Below, one piece after another: positions 11,197 through 20,813 of a DNA stretch of 64,000 bases. The DNA comes from Methylobacterium persicinum (lineage in GTDB: Bacteria > Pseudomonadota > Alphaproteobacteria > Rhizobiales > Beijerinckiaceae): positions 62,001-126,000 of the forward strand of contig NZ_BPQX01000037.1 in NCBI RefSeq assembly GCF_022179525.1, read 5' to 3'. A program made the translations under genes and the position numbers. A model generated the notes under the pieces. The model was not told the DNA's origin. It searched no databases and worked only from the letters and a program-made list of their open reading frames with translations. Within the stretch, counting starts at the first letter, position 1; the number at the start of each line of letters is the position of its first letter.

Positions 11197-13866
11197 ATGG
11201 GCGCCAGGGCGCCGAGGCGGGTCGGCGGATTGGGCAGCGTGAATAGCAGCCAAGGCGGTGACGGTGCGCGTGGCGGCGGACGGGCGAAGTCCGGCGAGGC
11301 CGCACGGCTCGATCGCCTCGTCTCACAAGCGAAGGCCGTCGTCCTCTGGGAGGCCGCGTGGCCGATCCTGTGGCGCAGCCTCGGACTCATCCTGGCCTTC
11401 CTCGCCGTCTCCTGGGCCGGTGTTTGGCTCGATCTCACCCCGCTCTGGCGCAAGCTCGGCCTCGCAGCCTTCGCGGTCGGCCTCGTCGCAACGCTGATTC
11501 CCCTAATCAGGATCCCGCGTCCGGGTCGGAGCGCCGCCCTCGCGCGTCTCGACCGGGAAGCCGCCGGCCGCGATCCGATCTTCGCCCACGGGCCGGCCTC
11601 CGCGGCCGAAGATGTGCTCGCCGTCGGCACCGCCGATGCCGGCAGCCGTGCCCTGTGGGAGCTGCACCGGGTCCGGGCGGCCCGGGCCGTGGCGTCCCTG
11701 CGGGTCGGCCATCCCCGGCCGGGGATGGTCCGGCGGGATCCCTTCGCGCTGCGCGCCGGCCTGATCGTAGCCACCGTGGCCGCGCTGTTCGTCGCCGGGC
11801 CGGAATGGCGCCAGCGTCTCGGGGCCGCCTTCGACTGGACGACTCCTCCAGTGCCGGGCCCGAACTTCCGCATCGACGGCTGGATCGATCCGCCGCTCTA
11901 CACGCGGATGCCGCCGCTGTCCGTCTCCATCGGCGCGGGCGACCAGCACCTTCGGGCGCCGGTGAACTCGCAGATCATCATCCGCATCGCCGGGGAGGGC
12001 CAGGACGCCCTGACCAAGCTGACGCCGGGCCGCGGTCTCGCGTCCGTGCCGGGCCAGGCGCCGCGTCCGGACCTTCGGGAGGACCGCTTCCGCATCACCG
12101 GCGGGGCGGAACTGACCCTCTCGACCCCGGCGGGCATCCAGCACCTCACCATCGACGCGATCCCCGATCACCCGCCGGAGGTCACCCTCGTCGGCGGCCC
12201 TGAGGTGAACGGGCGCGGTACATTCAACCTCACCTACCGGGCGAAGGACGATTACGGCATCGCCTCCGCCGAAGGAATCGTCGAGCCCCTGAAGCCGGGC
12301 CGTTCCCTCGCACCGCCGCCGCGGATCAACCTCGCGCTGCCGGCCGATCCGAGCGGGCAGGCCGACACGAAGTCCCTGGTGGACCTCACCGACAGCCCCT
12401 GGGCCGGGGCCCGGGTGCGCTTCCACATCACCGTGAAGGACGAGGCTGGACAGGAGGGTAAGACCCCCGTCTCGGAGATGACCCTCCCGGGCCGCCCCTT
12501 CCGCGACCCGCTCGCCCGCGCCCTGGCGGAGGAGCGGCGGCGCCTCGTGACCGAGCCGGACGGCGGACGCTCCCGGGTCCAGGCCGGGCTCGACGCCCTG
12601 TTGATCGCCCCAGATCTGTTCACGCCCCAGCCCGCTGTCTTCCTCGGCCTGCGGACGGCCGCGAGCCGCCTCCGCCGGGCCAGCACCGACGCGGACCTCA
12701 CCGGGGTGGCCGATCTGCTGTGGGAGATGGCCCTCAAGATCGAGGACGGCGACCTGTCCGATGCCGAAAAGCAGCTGCGGCAGGCGCAGGACCGGCTCAA
12801 GGAGGCCATCGACCGGAACGCTCCCGACGAGGAGATCAAGCGCCTGACGCAGGATCTGAAGCAGGCCCTCGACAAGTTCCTGTCAGAGATGGCTCAGAAG
12901 CAGGGCAAGGAGCCCGGCCAGCAGAGCCAGCAGCGCAGCGACAACCAGAATTCCAAGACCGTCACGCCGGACGATCTCAACAAGATGATCCAGCAGATGA
13001 CCGAGGCGATGCAGCGCGGCGACACCGCCGAGGCGCAGCGTCTGATGGAACAGCTTCGCAACATCTTGGAGAACCTGCAGACCGCACAGAAGGGCTCGCG
13101 CGGCAACGAGGCGGCCAAGCAGATGCAGCGGCAGATGCGCGACCTCGACCAGATGACCCGCGACCAGCAGGACCTCCGCGACGAGACGTTCCGCGATGGC
13201 CAGGAGCAGCGCAACGGCCAACGCCCCTCCAACCGCGGCCAGCAACAGCCACAGCAGGGGCAGCGGGGCGGTCAGCCGCCGCAACAGGGACAGCAGAGTT
13301 CACCCGGCGAACAGGGCGAGCAGGGGCAGCAAGGCCAACAGGGCAAGCAGGGTCAGCGCCAGAAGGGCAGCCCCGGCGACCGCCAGCAGGCCCTGCGCCA
13401 GCGGCTGCAGGACCTTGAGCAACGCATGAAGGAGAACGGCATGCGCGGCGAGCAGGGCCTCTCCGACGCCGAGGACGCCATGCGCGAAGCCGAGGAAGCC
13501 CTCAAGCAGGGCGATCAGGGTGAGGCCACCGAGGCCCAGGGCCGTGCCCTCGACGGGCTGCAGCGCGGCGCCGACGGCATGGCGCAGCAGATGCAGGAGA
13601 TGGCCCAGGGGGAGGGTGAGGGTCAGCAGGGGGAGGGCCAGCAGCCCGGCCAGGAAGGGCAGGCCGGCGCCCGGGACGACGATCCCCTCGGGCGTCCGAC
13701 CCGCGGCAAGGAGATGAGCGACGGCCGCGTCCGTGTGCCGACCGCCGACGAATCGGCAGTCCAGCGGGCCCGCCGGATCATGGAGGAGCTGCGGCGCAAG
13801 CTCGGCGACCCGAGCCGCCCGCAGGAAGAGCTGGACTACTTCGAGCGGCTGTTGCGGCGGAACTGA
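11197..13866 (+). CDS. TIGR02302/DUF4175-like membrane protein with Gln-rich domain
   Basis: A large (889-residue) protein of the alphaproteobacterial TIGR02302/DUF4175 type, function unknown. Two or three membrane helices lie near residues 55-110 and 185-205, followed by a long soluble, probably periplasmic part. Residues about 490-620 are helical. Residues about 670-730 are low-complexity, with tracts of Gln, Gly, Ser and Pro; a further Gln/Glu/Gly-rich stretch precedes the conserved basic C-terminus. The start is uncertain: ATG at 11197 or GTG at 11239. Confidence 0.82.
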   Translation: MGARAPRRVGGLGSVNSSQGGDGARGGGRAKSGEAARLDRLVSQAKAVVLWEAAWPILWRSLGLILAFLAVSWAGVWLDLTPLWRKLGLAAFAVGLVATLIPLIRIPRPGRSAALARLDREAAGRDPIFAHGPASAAEDVLAVGTADAGSRALWELHRVRAARAVASLRVGHPRPGMVRRDPFALRAGLIVATVAALFVAGPEWRQRLGAAFDWTTPPVPGPNFRIDGWIDPPLYTRMPPLSVSIGAGDQHLRAPVNSQIIIRIAGEGQDALTKLTPGRGLASVPGQAPRPDLREDRFRITGGAELTLSTPAGIQHLTIDAIPDHPPEVTLVGGPEVNGRGTFNLTYRAKDDYGIASAEGIVEPLKPGRSLAPPPRINLALPADPSGQADTKSLVDLTDSPWAGARVRFHITVKDEAGQEGKTPVSEMTLPGRPFRDPLARALAEERRRLVTEPDGGRSRVQAGLDALLIAPDLFTPQPAVFLGLRTAASRLRRASTDADLTGVADLLWEMALKIEDGDLSDAEKQLRQAQDRLKEAIDRNAPDEEIKRLTQDLKQALDKFLSEMAQKQGKEPGQQSQQRSDNQNSKTVTPDDLNKMIQQMTEAMQRGDTAEAQRLMEQLRNILENLQTAQKGSRGNEAAKQMQRQMRDLDQMTRDQQDLRDETFRDGQEQRNGQRPSNRGQQQPQQGQRGGQPPQQGQQSSPGEQGEQGQQGQQGKQGQRQKGSPGDRQQALRQRLQDLEQRMKENGMRGEQGLSDAEDAMREAEEALKQGDQGEATEAQGRALDGLQRGADGMAQQMQEMAQGEGEGQQGEGQQPGQEGQAGARDDDPLGRPTRGKEMSDGRVRVPTADESAVQRARRIMEELRRKLGDPSRPQEELDYFERLLRRN

Positions 13867-13967
13867 GCTTTTACGGGAGGTCGGGAAGCGGGCCGGTTCC
13901 AGGGTGGCGCCTTCCTGGATTTCTCCGCTTCGCTCGCAAATACGGCGGTGGTTGCGACGCGCGCCGT

Positions 13968-14060
13968 CGTCATCGCGAACGCAGTGACGCGACCCAGGGC
14001 AGCGGGTCCTATCCAGATGTAGCGCGTCCCTGGATTGCTTCGCTGCGCTCGCAAAGACGT
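13968..14060. repeat. Palindromic element, family B, divergent copy
   Basis: A family B palindrome with arms resembling CGTCATCGCGAACGCAGTGACG and GGATTGCTTCGCTGCGCTCG. A second degenerate half-element precedes it from about 13912. It fills the 215-bp gap between the convergent DUF4175-like gene and chrA. No conventional terminator with a T-run is seen here, so the element may serve as one. Confidence 0.75.
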
Positions 14061-14081
14061 GTGACCGGGGTTGCTCCCCAC

Positions 14082-15434
14082 TCACCCCGTGGCGTAGCCG
14101 GCGAGGTAGAGCAAAAACCCCGCCGCGGCGCAGCCGCCCAGGACGGTGGCCAGACCCGCCCCGAACCGCAGCGTGGCCAGGATTGCAGCGAGCGACAGGA
14201 GCAGGGCGGCGGGGTCGAGGCTGCCGATGACCGGCACATCGACGCTGAAGCCCGGTCCGTGCATCGACCGAACCTCCCGGAAGACCGTATGCAGGGAGAA
14301 CCACACCGCGAGGTTGAGGATCACCCCGACGACCGCCGCCGTCACCGCGTTGAGGGCGCCGACGACGAGCCTGTTGCCCCGCAGGTTCTCGGCGAAGGGC
14401 GCCGCCAGGAACACGAACAGGAAGCACGGCACGAAGGTCACCCAGGTGGCGAGCAGGCCGCCGAGGATGCCCGCGGTCAACGGCGCCAGGGTGCCGGCAT
14501 TGCGGTAGGCGCCCAGGAAGGCCACGAACTGCATCACCATGATGAGCGGTCCCGGCGTCGTCTCCGCAAGGCCGAGCCCGTCGAGCATCTCCCGGGGCTG
14601 GAGCCAGTGGAAGCTCTCGACCGCCTGCTGCGCCACGTAGGCGAGGGCGGCATAGGCCCCGCCGAAGGTCACCACGGCCATCGTCGAGAAGAAGGTCGCG
14701 ATCCGCGCGAAGACGTCACCGGGGCCGAGAACGGCCACGATCGTCCCGACCGGCACGAGCCACAGGGCAAGGCAGATGGCGGCCACCCGGAAGGCCCCCC
14801 GCCGGTCGCGCGTGTGGGCAGGCAGCGCGTCGCCGAGCAGGCTCGCTCCCGTCTCGTGGGGCGCCCCTCCGGCGAAGGCCGTCGAGCCGGCCCGCGCGGC
14901 GGCGAAGCCGATCAGCCCCGCGCCGAGCACAATGACCGGGAAGGGCAGGGCGAACACGAAGATGCCCACGAAGGCCGCGGCGGCGAGCACCCATTGCGCC
15001 CGGGTGCGCAGCGCCCGGCGGCCCACCCGCAGCACCGCCTGCAGCACGATGGCCAGGACCGCGGCCTTGAGGCCGAAGAACAGCGCGCCGATGGCCGGCA
15101 CCTGCCCATAGAGGGCGTAGATGATCGACAGCGCCATGATCGAGACGGCGCCCGGCAGGACGAACAGCACCCCCGCGATCACGCCGCCGAGGGTTCGGTG
15201 CATCAGCCAGCCGAGATAGGTGGCGAGCTGCTGCGCCTCGGGACCGGGCAACAGCATGCAGACGTTGAGGGCGTGCAGGAAACGGCCTTCATCGACCCAC
15301 CGCCGCTCGTCCACGATGATCCGGTGCATCACCGCGATCTGTCCGGCCGGGCCGCCGAAGGACAGGGCTGCGATCCGCGCCCACACGGCCACCGCCTCCT
15401 TGAGGGGAACACCGTGTGGGGGCGTCGCGCTCAT
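14082..15434 (-). CDS. chrA: Chromate efflux transporter ChrA
   Basis: A long-chain CHR-family transporter of about 450 residues with two homologous CHR domains. The N-terminal half carries SFGGPAGQIAVMH and MLLPGPEAQQLA; the C-terminal half carries the matching TFGGAYAAL and TTPGPLIM. About twelve hydrophobic segments place it in the inner membrane, where the family exports chromate. The start is the ATG at 15434, which overlaps the upstream stop as ATGA. The upstream open frame is not needed. Coupling to a translation operon is unusual. Confidence 0.92.
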   Translation of the reverse strand: MSATPPHGVPLKEAVAVWARIAALSFGGPAGQIAVMHRIIVDERRWVDEGRFLHALNVCMLLPGPEAQQLATYLGWLMHRTLGGVIAGVLFVLPGAVSIMALSIIYALYGQVPAIGALFFGLKAAVLAIVLQAVLRVGRRALRTRAQWVLAAAAFVGIFVFALPFPVIVLGAGLIGFAAARAGSTAFAGGAPHETGASLLGDALPAHTRDRRGAFRVAAICLALWLVPVGTIVAVLGPGDVFARIATFFSTMAVVTFGGAYAALAYVAQQAVESFHWLQPREMLDGLGLAETTPGPLIMVMQFVAFLGAYRNAGTLAPLTAGILGGLLATWVTFVPCFLFVFLAAPFAENLRGNRLVVGALNAVTAAVVGVILNLAVWFSLHTVFREVRSMHGPGFSVDVPVIGSLDPAALLLSLAAILATLRFGAGLATVLGGCAAAGFLLYLAGYATG

Positions 15435-16315
15435 GCCGCGGGGGGCGCCCAGGGGGCTTCGGCCTCCACCTTGCCGAGGCAGCATCTCTTGAACTTCAGG
15501 CCCGAGCCGCAGGGGCAGGGATCGTTCCGGCCCACATCCTTGAACGGGTTACGCTGGGGCTCGCCGAAGCCTTCGCGGGTCCAGTCGAGGGCGGCGATGG
15601 CATCGTCGAGGTAGCCGTACTGGTCCGGGGGCAGGCGGTCGAAATCGTGCGGATGCCGCTCGGCCTCCCGGAGGGTGTCCCGGAACCATTCCGGATCGCT
15701 GAACTCCTTGTCGATCCGCCCATCCTTGCGCGCAGCCTCAACGCGGGGCGCGAGGTCGCGCAGGCCGAGGACGGCGATGGCCTCCTCCCAGGCGCTCCAG
15801 CCGATGTCGCCTTCGATGGCAGCCTGGGCGTCATCGAACCGCACGAGAAGCCTCTGCAGCGCCTCGCGCTCGATCCGGCCGGCGATGCACAGGGTGCAGC
15901 AGGCGGTGAGAACCGATTGCCGGATCGTGTCGTCGAGACTGCTGTCGAGGATCAGGCGGAACAGCGGGTCGGTTTGGCCATCGAACAGGCTCGCCAGAAC
16001 CCGCGGCAGTGTCGCCGTCACGGCATCGCCGAGCACCGCCTCGACGATCTCGATGTCCTGCCGAAGGAGGCTCAGCAGCGGGGGTAAGGCCCGGCTGTCC
16101 CGGGCCTGCGCCATCACATGCAGACCCCAGAACAGGAGGTTCGCGTCCCGCTCATCGAGTTCGTCGCCCGTCGCAGCCTTCTCCAGAAGCGGCAACGTCG
16201 CCGTCGCGATGGCGTCCTGATGCTCCAGGGCCTTGCGCAGGGCGCCTGCTGGCAAATGGACCGCCCCGGCGAGATCCTCGATCAGCAGTGCAAGGGCAGT
16301 CGTCTCGGCGGTCAT
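15431..16315 (-). CDS. DUF1186 protein with C-terminal SEC-C zinc motif
   Basis: A 294-residue protein. Residues 1-230 are alpha-helical, HEAT/TPR-like, and resemble DUF1186. The C-terminus holds a SEC-C motif, NDPCPCGSGLKFKRCC, whose Cys residues bind zinc; in SecA this motif binds SecB and ribosomes. The start is the ATG at 16315, five bases after the pheT stop; the open frame upstream of it is antisense-like overlap with pheT. It overlaps chrA by ATGA. Function is unknown; the SEC-C motif suggests a protein or ribosome contact. Confidence 0.85.
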   Translation of the reverse strand: MTAETTALALLIEDLAGAVHLPAGALRKALEHQDAIATATLPLLEKAATGDELDERDANLLFWGLHVMAQARDSRALPPLLSLLRQDIEIVEAVLGDAVTATLPRVLASLFDGQTDPLFRLILDSSLDDTIRQSVLTACCTLCIAGRIEREALQRLLVRFDDAQAAIEGDIGWSAWEEAIAVLGLRDLAPRVEAARKDGRIDKEFSDPEWFRDTLREAERHPHDFDRLPPDQYGYLDDAIAALDWTREGFGEPQRNPFKDVGRNDPCPCGSGLKFKRCCLGKVEAEAPWAPPAA

Positions 16316-16320
16316 GGCGT

Positions 16321-18741
16321 TCAGCCCCTTAGGGTCGCCCCGGTGCGCCTCGTGACCTCCGCGACGATCCTGGCGCTCACCGCCTCGATTTCCGCATCGG
16401 TCAACGTCTTGTCGATGGGCTGCAGCCGAACCGCGATGGCGATGGACTTTGCGCCCTCCGCTACGCCCGGCCCCTCGTAGAGGTCGAACACCTCCACGCC
16501 GGTGATCAGCTTGCGTTCGGCCCCCTGAGCTGCCTTGACGATGTCCGCGGCGGCGACGTCCCGGCTGGCGACGAAGGCGAAATCCCGGGTCAGGGGCTGG
16601 AACTCGGACAGGACCAGGGCAGGCTTGGCCTTGGTCGGCTTGTGCTTCGGCAGTGGCAGGGCATCGAGAATCAGCTCGAAGGCCACGAGACTGCCCTTGA
16701 GATCGAGGGCCTGCATTGCCCGGGGGTGGATCTCGCCGAACCACCCGATCTCGGTCTTTGGCCCGAAGCGCAGGGTGCCAGACCGGCCGGGATGCAACCA
16801 GGCCGGGCCGCCGGCCGTGATCTGGAGACCGCCAGTCGGCACGCCGAGGCTGGCGAGCAGCGCCACGGCGTCGGCCTTCGCGTCGAAGGCATCGACGCTG
16901 CGCGTGGCCCCGTCCCAGTGGCGTCCCGCGCCGAGGAGCGTCGCCGTCCCCCGCCGCACTCCCGCGGCACGGGTGGTCTGCCCTTCCGGCTCATCGGAGG
17001 CGAAGCATTGGCCCACCTCGAACAGGGCGGCGTCCGGATAGGCCCGGTCGGCGTTGCGCTGGGCGGCCCGAAGGAGGCCCGGCACGAGGCTCGGCCGCAT
17101 GTCCGACAGGTCGGACGCGATGGGGTTGGCCAACCGCAGATCCGCCCCGGCACCGCCGAACAGCTTGGCATCGGCCTGGGGGATGAACGACCACGTCACC
17201 GCTTCCATCAGGCCGCGGCTCGCCAGCGCCCGCTTGGCGGTGCGGGTGCGCTTCTGCATCGGCGTGAGCAAGGCGCGGCCAATCCCGGCGGGGCGGGGCA
17301 GGGGCTTCGCCTCGATCCGGTCGAGGCCGGCGATGCGGATCACCTCCTCCACGAGGTCGGCCTTGCCCTCGATGTCCGGGCGCCAGGACGGCGTGAGCAC
17401 CTTCACCCGGTCGCCGGTGCCCGAAACGTGGAAGCCGAGTTCCTCCAGCGTCACCTTCATCTCGGCCCGGGGGAGATCGAGGCCGGCGAGGCGTTTCACC
17501 TCGGTCCAGGGGAAATCGATGATCCGCTCCGTTTCCGGCGGCTCGCCCGAGACGACGGACTGGGTGGCGGTGCCGCCGCAGATGTCGAGGACGAGCTTGG
17601 TCGCGAGGTCGAGCCCCGGCAGGGTGTAGAGCGGATCGACCCCCCGCTCGAACCGGTAGCGGGCATCGGTGACGATCCCGAGCCGCCGCCCGCTCTGGGC
17701 GATGTTGGCGGGATCCCACAGGGCCGATTCGATCAGCACGTCGGTGGTGGATTCGTTGCAGCCGGAGGCTTCGCCGCCCATGATGCCGGCGATCGATTCC
17801 ACGCCGGACTCGTCCGCGATCACCACGGTGTCGTCGGTCAGGGTATGGGTCTTCCCGTCGAGGGCGAGCAGGGTTTCGCCCGTCCTCGCCCGGCGGATCG
17901 TGAGGGCGCCTTTCACCTTGGCGGCGTCGAAGACGTGGAGCGGTCGACCGCGGTCGAAGGTGACGTAGTTCGTGATGTCCACCAGCGCGTTGATCGGGCG
18001 GAGGCCGATGGCCCGCAGGCGCGCCTGCATCCAGGCGGGAGAGGGGCCGTTCGTCACGCCGCGCACGAGGCGGAGGGCGAAGAGCGGGCAGAGCCCGGCA
18101 TCGGCGGGATCAAGATCGCGCACGACCCCGACGGGACACGGCCCCTCGCCTCGAACCGGGGCGGCGGCCTCGTGTTTCAGCACCCCGAGGCCCGCCGCGG
18201 CGAGATCCCGGGCGATGCCGTGGACGGAGGTGCAGTCCGGCCGGTTCGGGGTGAGGTTGATCTCGATCACCGGGTCGTCGAGGCCGGCGAAGGCCGCGTA
18301 GGGCGTGCCGGCCGGCGCGTCGGTGGCCAGATCGATGATCCCGTCATGGTCCTCGCCGAGGCCCAGTTCGGCCGCGGAGCAGAGCATGCCCCGGCTCTCG
18401 ACGCCACGGATGTTGCCCACCGACAGGTTGATGTTCTTGCCAGGCACGTAGGTGCCGGGCGGGGCGAACACGGTGCGCATCCCCGCGCGGGCGTTCGGCG
18501 CGCCGCAGACCACCTGCACGGGCGACCCTTCGCCGGTATCGACCGAGCAGACCCGCAGCCGATCGGCGTTGGGGTGTTGCTCGGCGGTGAGGACGTGGGC
18601 CACGACGTACGGCGCCAGGGTCGCCGCCTTGTCCTCGATGCCTTCGACCTCCAACCCGATACGGGTGAGGGTCTCGGCGACGATGTCGAGGGTCGCCCCG
18701 GTGTCGAGGTGGTCCTTGAGCCAGGAGAGGGTGAATTTCAT
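16321..18741 (-). CDS. pheT: Phenylalanine--tRNA ligase beta subunit
   Basis: The beta chain of the (alpha-beta)2 PheRS that charges tRNA-Phe. Its 806 residues show the standard order: an N-terminal tRNA-binding OB fold (about 40-150), the B3/B4 editing domain, the B5 domain, a catalytic-like core, and a C-terminal FDX-ACB anticodon-binding domain ending near [10 protein letters not shown]. The ATG at 18741 overlaps the stop of the preceding HEPN-like gene as ATGA. Two unrelated genes therefore separate it from pheS, whereas the two subunits are normally adjacent. Confidence 0.97.
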   Translation of the reverse strand: MKFTLSWLKDHLDTGATLDIVAETLTRIGLEVEGIEDKAATLAPYVVAHVLTAEQHPNADRLRVCSVDTGEGSPVQVVCGAPNARAGMRTVFAPPGTYVPGKNINLSVGNIRGVESRGMLCSAAELGLGEDHDGIIDLATDAPAGTPYAAFAGLDDPVIEINLTPNRPDCTSVHGIARDLAAAGLGVLKHEAAAPVRGEGPCPVGVVRDLDPADAGLCPLFALRLVRGVTNGPSPAWMQARLRAIGLRPINALVDITNYVTFDRGRPLHVFDAAKVKGALTIRRARTGETLLALDGKTHTLTDDTVVIADESGVESIAGIMGGEASGCNESTTDVLIESALWDPANIAQSGRRLGIVTDARYRFERGVDPLYTLPGLDLATKLVLDICGGTATQSVVSGEPPETERIIDFPWTEVKRLAGLDLPRAEMKVTLEELGFHVSGTGDRVKVLTPSWRPDIEGKADLVEEVIRIAGLDRIEAKPLPRPAGIGRALLTPMQKRTRTAKRALASRGLMEAVTWSFIPQADAKLFGGAGADLRLANPIASDLSDMRPSLVPGLLRAAQRNADRAYPDAALFEVGQCFASDEPEGQTTRAAGVRRGTATLLGAGRHWDGATRSVDAFDAKADAVALLASLGVPTGGLQITAGGPAWLHPGRSGTLRFGPKTEIGWFGEIHPRAMQALDLKGSLVAFELILDALPLPKHKPTKAKPALVLSEFQPLTRDFAFVASRDVAAADIVKAAQGAERKLITGVEVFDLYEGPGVAEGAKSIAIAVRLQPIDKTLTDAEIEAVSARIVAEVTRRTGATLRG

Positions 18742-19208
18742 TTTTGTCTGACTTGGAAGAGAAGGTGGGTCGCCAGCGTCTGTCGATCCGTCTGCGAGAG
18801 CTGGCCGATCAGGTCGATGAAGCGGCGTGCCTCATTCACCCGGTCCGGCGCGACATTCGCCTCGTAGAGTTCGACTTTCGGCGGCGCGTAATCCGCGATC
18901 ATCCTCGCAGTTTGAAGCGGGACGATGATGTCGCCAAGGCGCTTCAGATCCTCGCTGCGCTTGAGCGGGCTGTCCGATTGCTGGAACGCGTTCTTCAGCG
19001 AGCCATGATCGAGGGCCCGGTAGGCACGTTCATAGGCGGTCGTCTCCGCATCTTCTCCCAGCAAGGTCTTAGCGCAGGTTTTCGCCAGGGCGTGAAAGAC
19101 GGCATAATAGGCGGTGCTGACGGCACGACGCTTCGCCGCCGAACCTGTCGGATGCCCCGTAATCATCTCGTCTGCCAGCTGGAGCATTCGCTCCTCCAAG
19201 ATGGCCAT
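18738..19208 (-). CDS. HEPN-like protein nested in the pheST operon
   Basis: A 156-residue all-helical protein resembling the UPF0332-type HEPN superfamily. Residues 26-44 read [18 protein letters not shown], the family's 'SRxYYAxFHA' helix. A later segment, [10 protein letters not shown], and the final helix [11 protein letters not shown] match the family pattern. Arg61 and His68 give an R-x6-H spacing, as in HEPN ribonucleases. It begins three bases after a small unknown gene and its stop overlaps the pheT start. It could be an RNase toxin, a processing factor or a catalytically dead scaffold; the neighbour is not a MNT nucleotidyltransferase. Confidence 0.7.
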   Translation of the reverse strand: MAILEERMLQLADEMITGHPTGSAAKRRAVSTAYYAVFHALAKTCAKTLLGEDAETTAYERAYRALDHGSLKNAFQQSDSPLKRSEDLKRLGDIIVPLQTARMIADYAPPKVELYEANVAPDRVNEARRFIDLIGQLSQTDRQTLATHLLFQVRQK

Positions 19209-19211
19209 GGT

Positions 19212-19493
19212 TCAGTCCGTGTCGGGGGTGGTTTGCCGCTCGTCCATGATGTCGTTCGTCAGCAGGACGAACCGCTCTTCGCCCATGGCGATGAGAGCGT
19301 CCCGGATGTCGTGCACGATGCTCACCATCTCGGGACGGGGCGCCGGCCGCGTCTTGTAGTGGACGGTCACCCGTAGGATCTGCTCGCCGTCGAAGTCATC
19401 GAAGACGCGGATATCGACGCCCTCCTGGTCGGCGGCCGGAAACCGGCGCCTGACCGCCTGAGAGACGACCCCTTCGATCTCGGCTTCCGTCAT
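19212..19493 (-). CDS. Small unknown protein paired with the HEPN-like gene
   Basis: A 93-residue acidic protein with predicted mixed alpha/beta structure: helix 1-18, then beta strands around VDIRVFDDF and QILRVTVHYKT, then a helix around IVHDIRDALIAM and a strand around RFVLLTND. There is no Cys, signal or membrane segment, and no GSxxxGxxxxxSDxD motif that would mark an MNT antitoxin. It lies 13 bp after pheS and 3 bp before the HEPN-like gene, so the two are certainly co-translated. I do not recognise the family; an antitoxin or binding-partner role is inferred only from position. Confidence 0.65.
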   Translation of the reverse strand: MTEAEIEGVVSQAVRRRFPAADQEGVDIRVFDDFDGEQILRVTVHYKTRPAPRPEMVSIVHDIRDALIAMGEERFVLLTNDIMDERQTTPDTD

Positions 19494-19506
19494 CGCTCAG
19501 GCCCCC

Positions 19507-20589
19507 TTAACTCGTCAGCCCGCCCACGAGGCTCGGCACGTCGAGGGGGCGGAAGCCGTAGTGATCGAGCCAGCGGACATCCGCCTCGAAGAACGGGCGC
19601 AGGTCGGGCATGCCGTATTTCAGCATGGCGATCCGGTCGAGGCCGACACCGAAGGCGAAGCCCTGCACCGCATCCGGATCGAGGCCGCAATTGCGCAGGA
19701 CGTTGGGATGCACCATCCCGCAGCCGAGGATCTCAAGCCAGTCCGTCCCCTCGCCGAACCGGATCTCGCCGCCCTTGCGCGAGCACTGGATGTCCACCTC
19801 CGCCGAGGGCTCCGTGAAGGGGAAGAAGGAAGGCCGGAAGCGCATCTTCACGGCATCGACCTCAAAGAACGCCTTGCAGAACTCCTCCAGCACCCATTTC
19901 AGGTTGGCGATGTTGGCCGCCTTGTCGATCACCAGACCTTCGACCTGATGGAACATCGGCGTGTGGGTCTGGTCCGAATCATGCCGGTAGGTGCGGCCGG
20001 GGATGATGACCCGGATCGGCGGTTCCTGCGAGCGCATCGTGCGGATCTGGACCGGCGAGGTGTGGGTCCGCAGCACCTTGCGCTTCCCGTCCCGGTCAGG
20101 GGCGAGAAAGAACGTATCGTGCATCTCCCGCGCCGGGTGGCCCGGCGGGAAGTTCAGGGCGGTGAAGTTCAGCTCGTCTGTTTCGATGTCCGGCCCCTCG
20201 GCCACGGCGAAGCCCATGTCGGCGAAGATCGCCGTGACCTCGTCGATGACTTGGCTGATCGGGTGGATCCGCCCGCGGGCCTCCGGTGCCTCGCGGACGG
20301 GCAGCGTCACGTCCACCCGTTCCGAGGCGAGGCGGGCTTCCAGGGCAGCCTCGGCGAGATCGCTCCTGCGGGCGGTCAGCGCCGTGGAGACCCGGTCGCG
20401 AAGGCCATTGATGAGGGGCCCGCGCTCCTTGCGCTCGTCGGGCGTCATGGCGCCGAGCGTTTTCAGGAGCTCCGATACACTGCCCTTCTTGCCGAGGGCG
20501 GCGACGCGCACGGTTTCCAGGGCACCCTCGTCGGGGGCCGCAGAGATTTGGTCCAGGAGATCGCGTTCGAGGCTGTCGAGATCGGTCAT
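19507..20589 (-). CDS. pheS: Phenylalanine--tRNA ligase alpha subunit
   Basis: The catalytic chain of PheRS. From the ATG at 20589 it has 360 residues, as expected. Residues 1-100 form the N-terminal coiled coil, followed by the class II core with motif 2 at [11 protein letters not shown], the Phe-binding FTEPSAEVD region and motif 3 at [14 protein letters not shown]. The longer open frame upstream, to 20667, runs through a repeat fragment and is unlikely to be translated. A 26-residue gap-free match to the family starts at TDLDSLERD. Confidence 0.97.
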   Translation of the reverse strand: MTDLDSLERDLLDQISAAPDEGALETVRVAALGKKGSVSELLKTLGAMTPDERKERGPLINGLRDRVSTALTARRSDLAEAALEARLASERVDVTLPVREAPEARGRIHPISQVIDEVTAIFADMGFAVAEGPDIETDELNFTALNFPPGHPAREMHDTFFLAPDRDGKRKVLRTHTSPVQIRTMRSQEPPIRVIIPGRTYRHDSDQTHTPMFHQVEGLVIDKAANIANLKWVLEEFCKAFFEVDAVKMRFRPSFFPFTEPSAEVDIQCSRKGGEIRFGEGTDWLEILGCGMVHPNVLRNCGLDPDAVQGFAFGVGLDRIAMLKYGMPDLRPFFEADVRWLDHYGFRPLDVPSLVGGLTS

Positions 20590-20653
20590 CGCTTCATTCG
20601 GATCGCGCGGGCCATGCCGCCGACGGGTTTGCTTTTGCGCGCCGTGTGCAATC

Positions 20654-20680
20654 GCGCAAGCCCGCAAACGGGTTTTGCGC
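20654..20680 (-). promoter_or_regulatory. Imperfect hairpin in the pheS leader
   Basis: GCGCAAG-CCCG and CGGGTTTTGCGC form a stem about 65 bases before the pheS start. No leader peptide rich in phenylalanine codons is visible, so classical attenuation as in enterobacterial pheST is not supported. Confidence 0.25.
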
Positions 20681-20697
20681 AGCTCACCCCGTTCGGC

Positions 20698-20732
20698 CAG
20701 CCGTCAATGCTTCGCTGCGCTCGCAATGACGG
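20698..20732. repeat. Family B half-element
   Basis: Only the right arm of the family B palindrome is present: CAATGCTTCGCTGCGCTCG followed by CAATGACG. It lies between the rplT terminator and pheS and looks like a decayed copy. Confidence 0.6.
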
Positions 20733-20754
20733 AGCGGCATGGTTCAGATACAAC

Positions 20755-20787
20755 GAAGGCGCGGCACCCTCACGGTGCCGCGCCTTC
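20755..20787 (-). terminator. Strong hairpin after rplT
   Basis: A perfect 14-bp stem, GAAGGCGCGGCACC with GGTGCCGCGCCTTC, and a five-base loop, 27 bp after the rplT stop. The downstream side on the minus strand reads GTTGT, so the U-tract is poor. It would still separate rpmI-rplT from pheS at least partly. Confidence 0.75.
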
Positions 20788-20813
20788 CGTCATTCACCAG
20801 CGAAAGGCGCGCC

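Noticed and set aside
16642-18867. 741-codon open frame on the plus strand opposite pheT
   Set aside because: Composition and lack of motifs mark it as the complement of pheT. Overlapping genes of that size would be exceptional.
18738-19493. Classical HEPN-MNT toxin-antitoxin pair
   Set aside because: The small partner lacks the MNT nucleotidyltransferase motif (GSxxxG with a following SDxD), so the classical assignment does not hold, although the HEPN-like half stands.
20590-20754. pheS attenuator with a leader peptide
   Set aside because: No short frame with a run of phenylalanine codons is visible in this stretch; only an imperfect hairpin remains.
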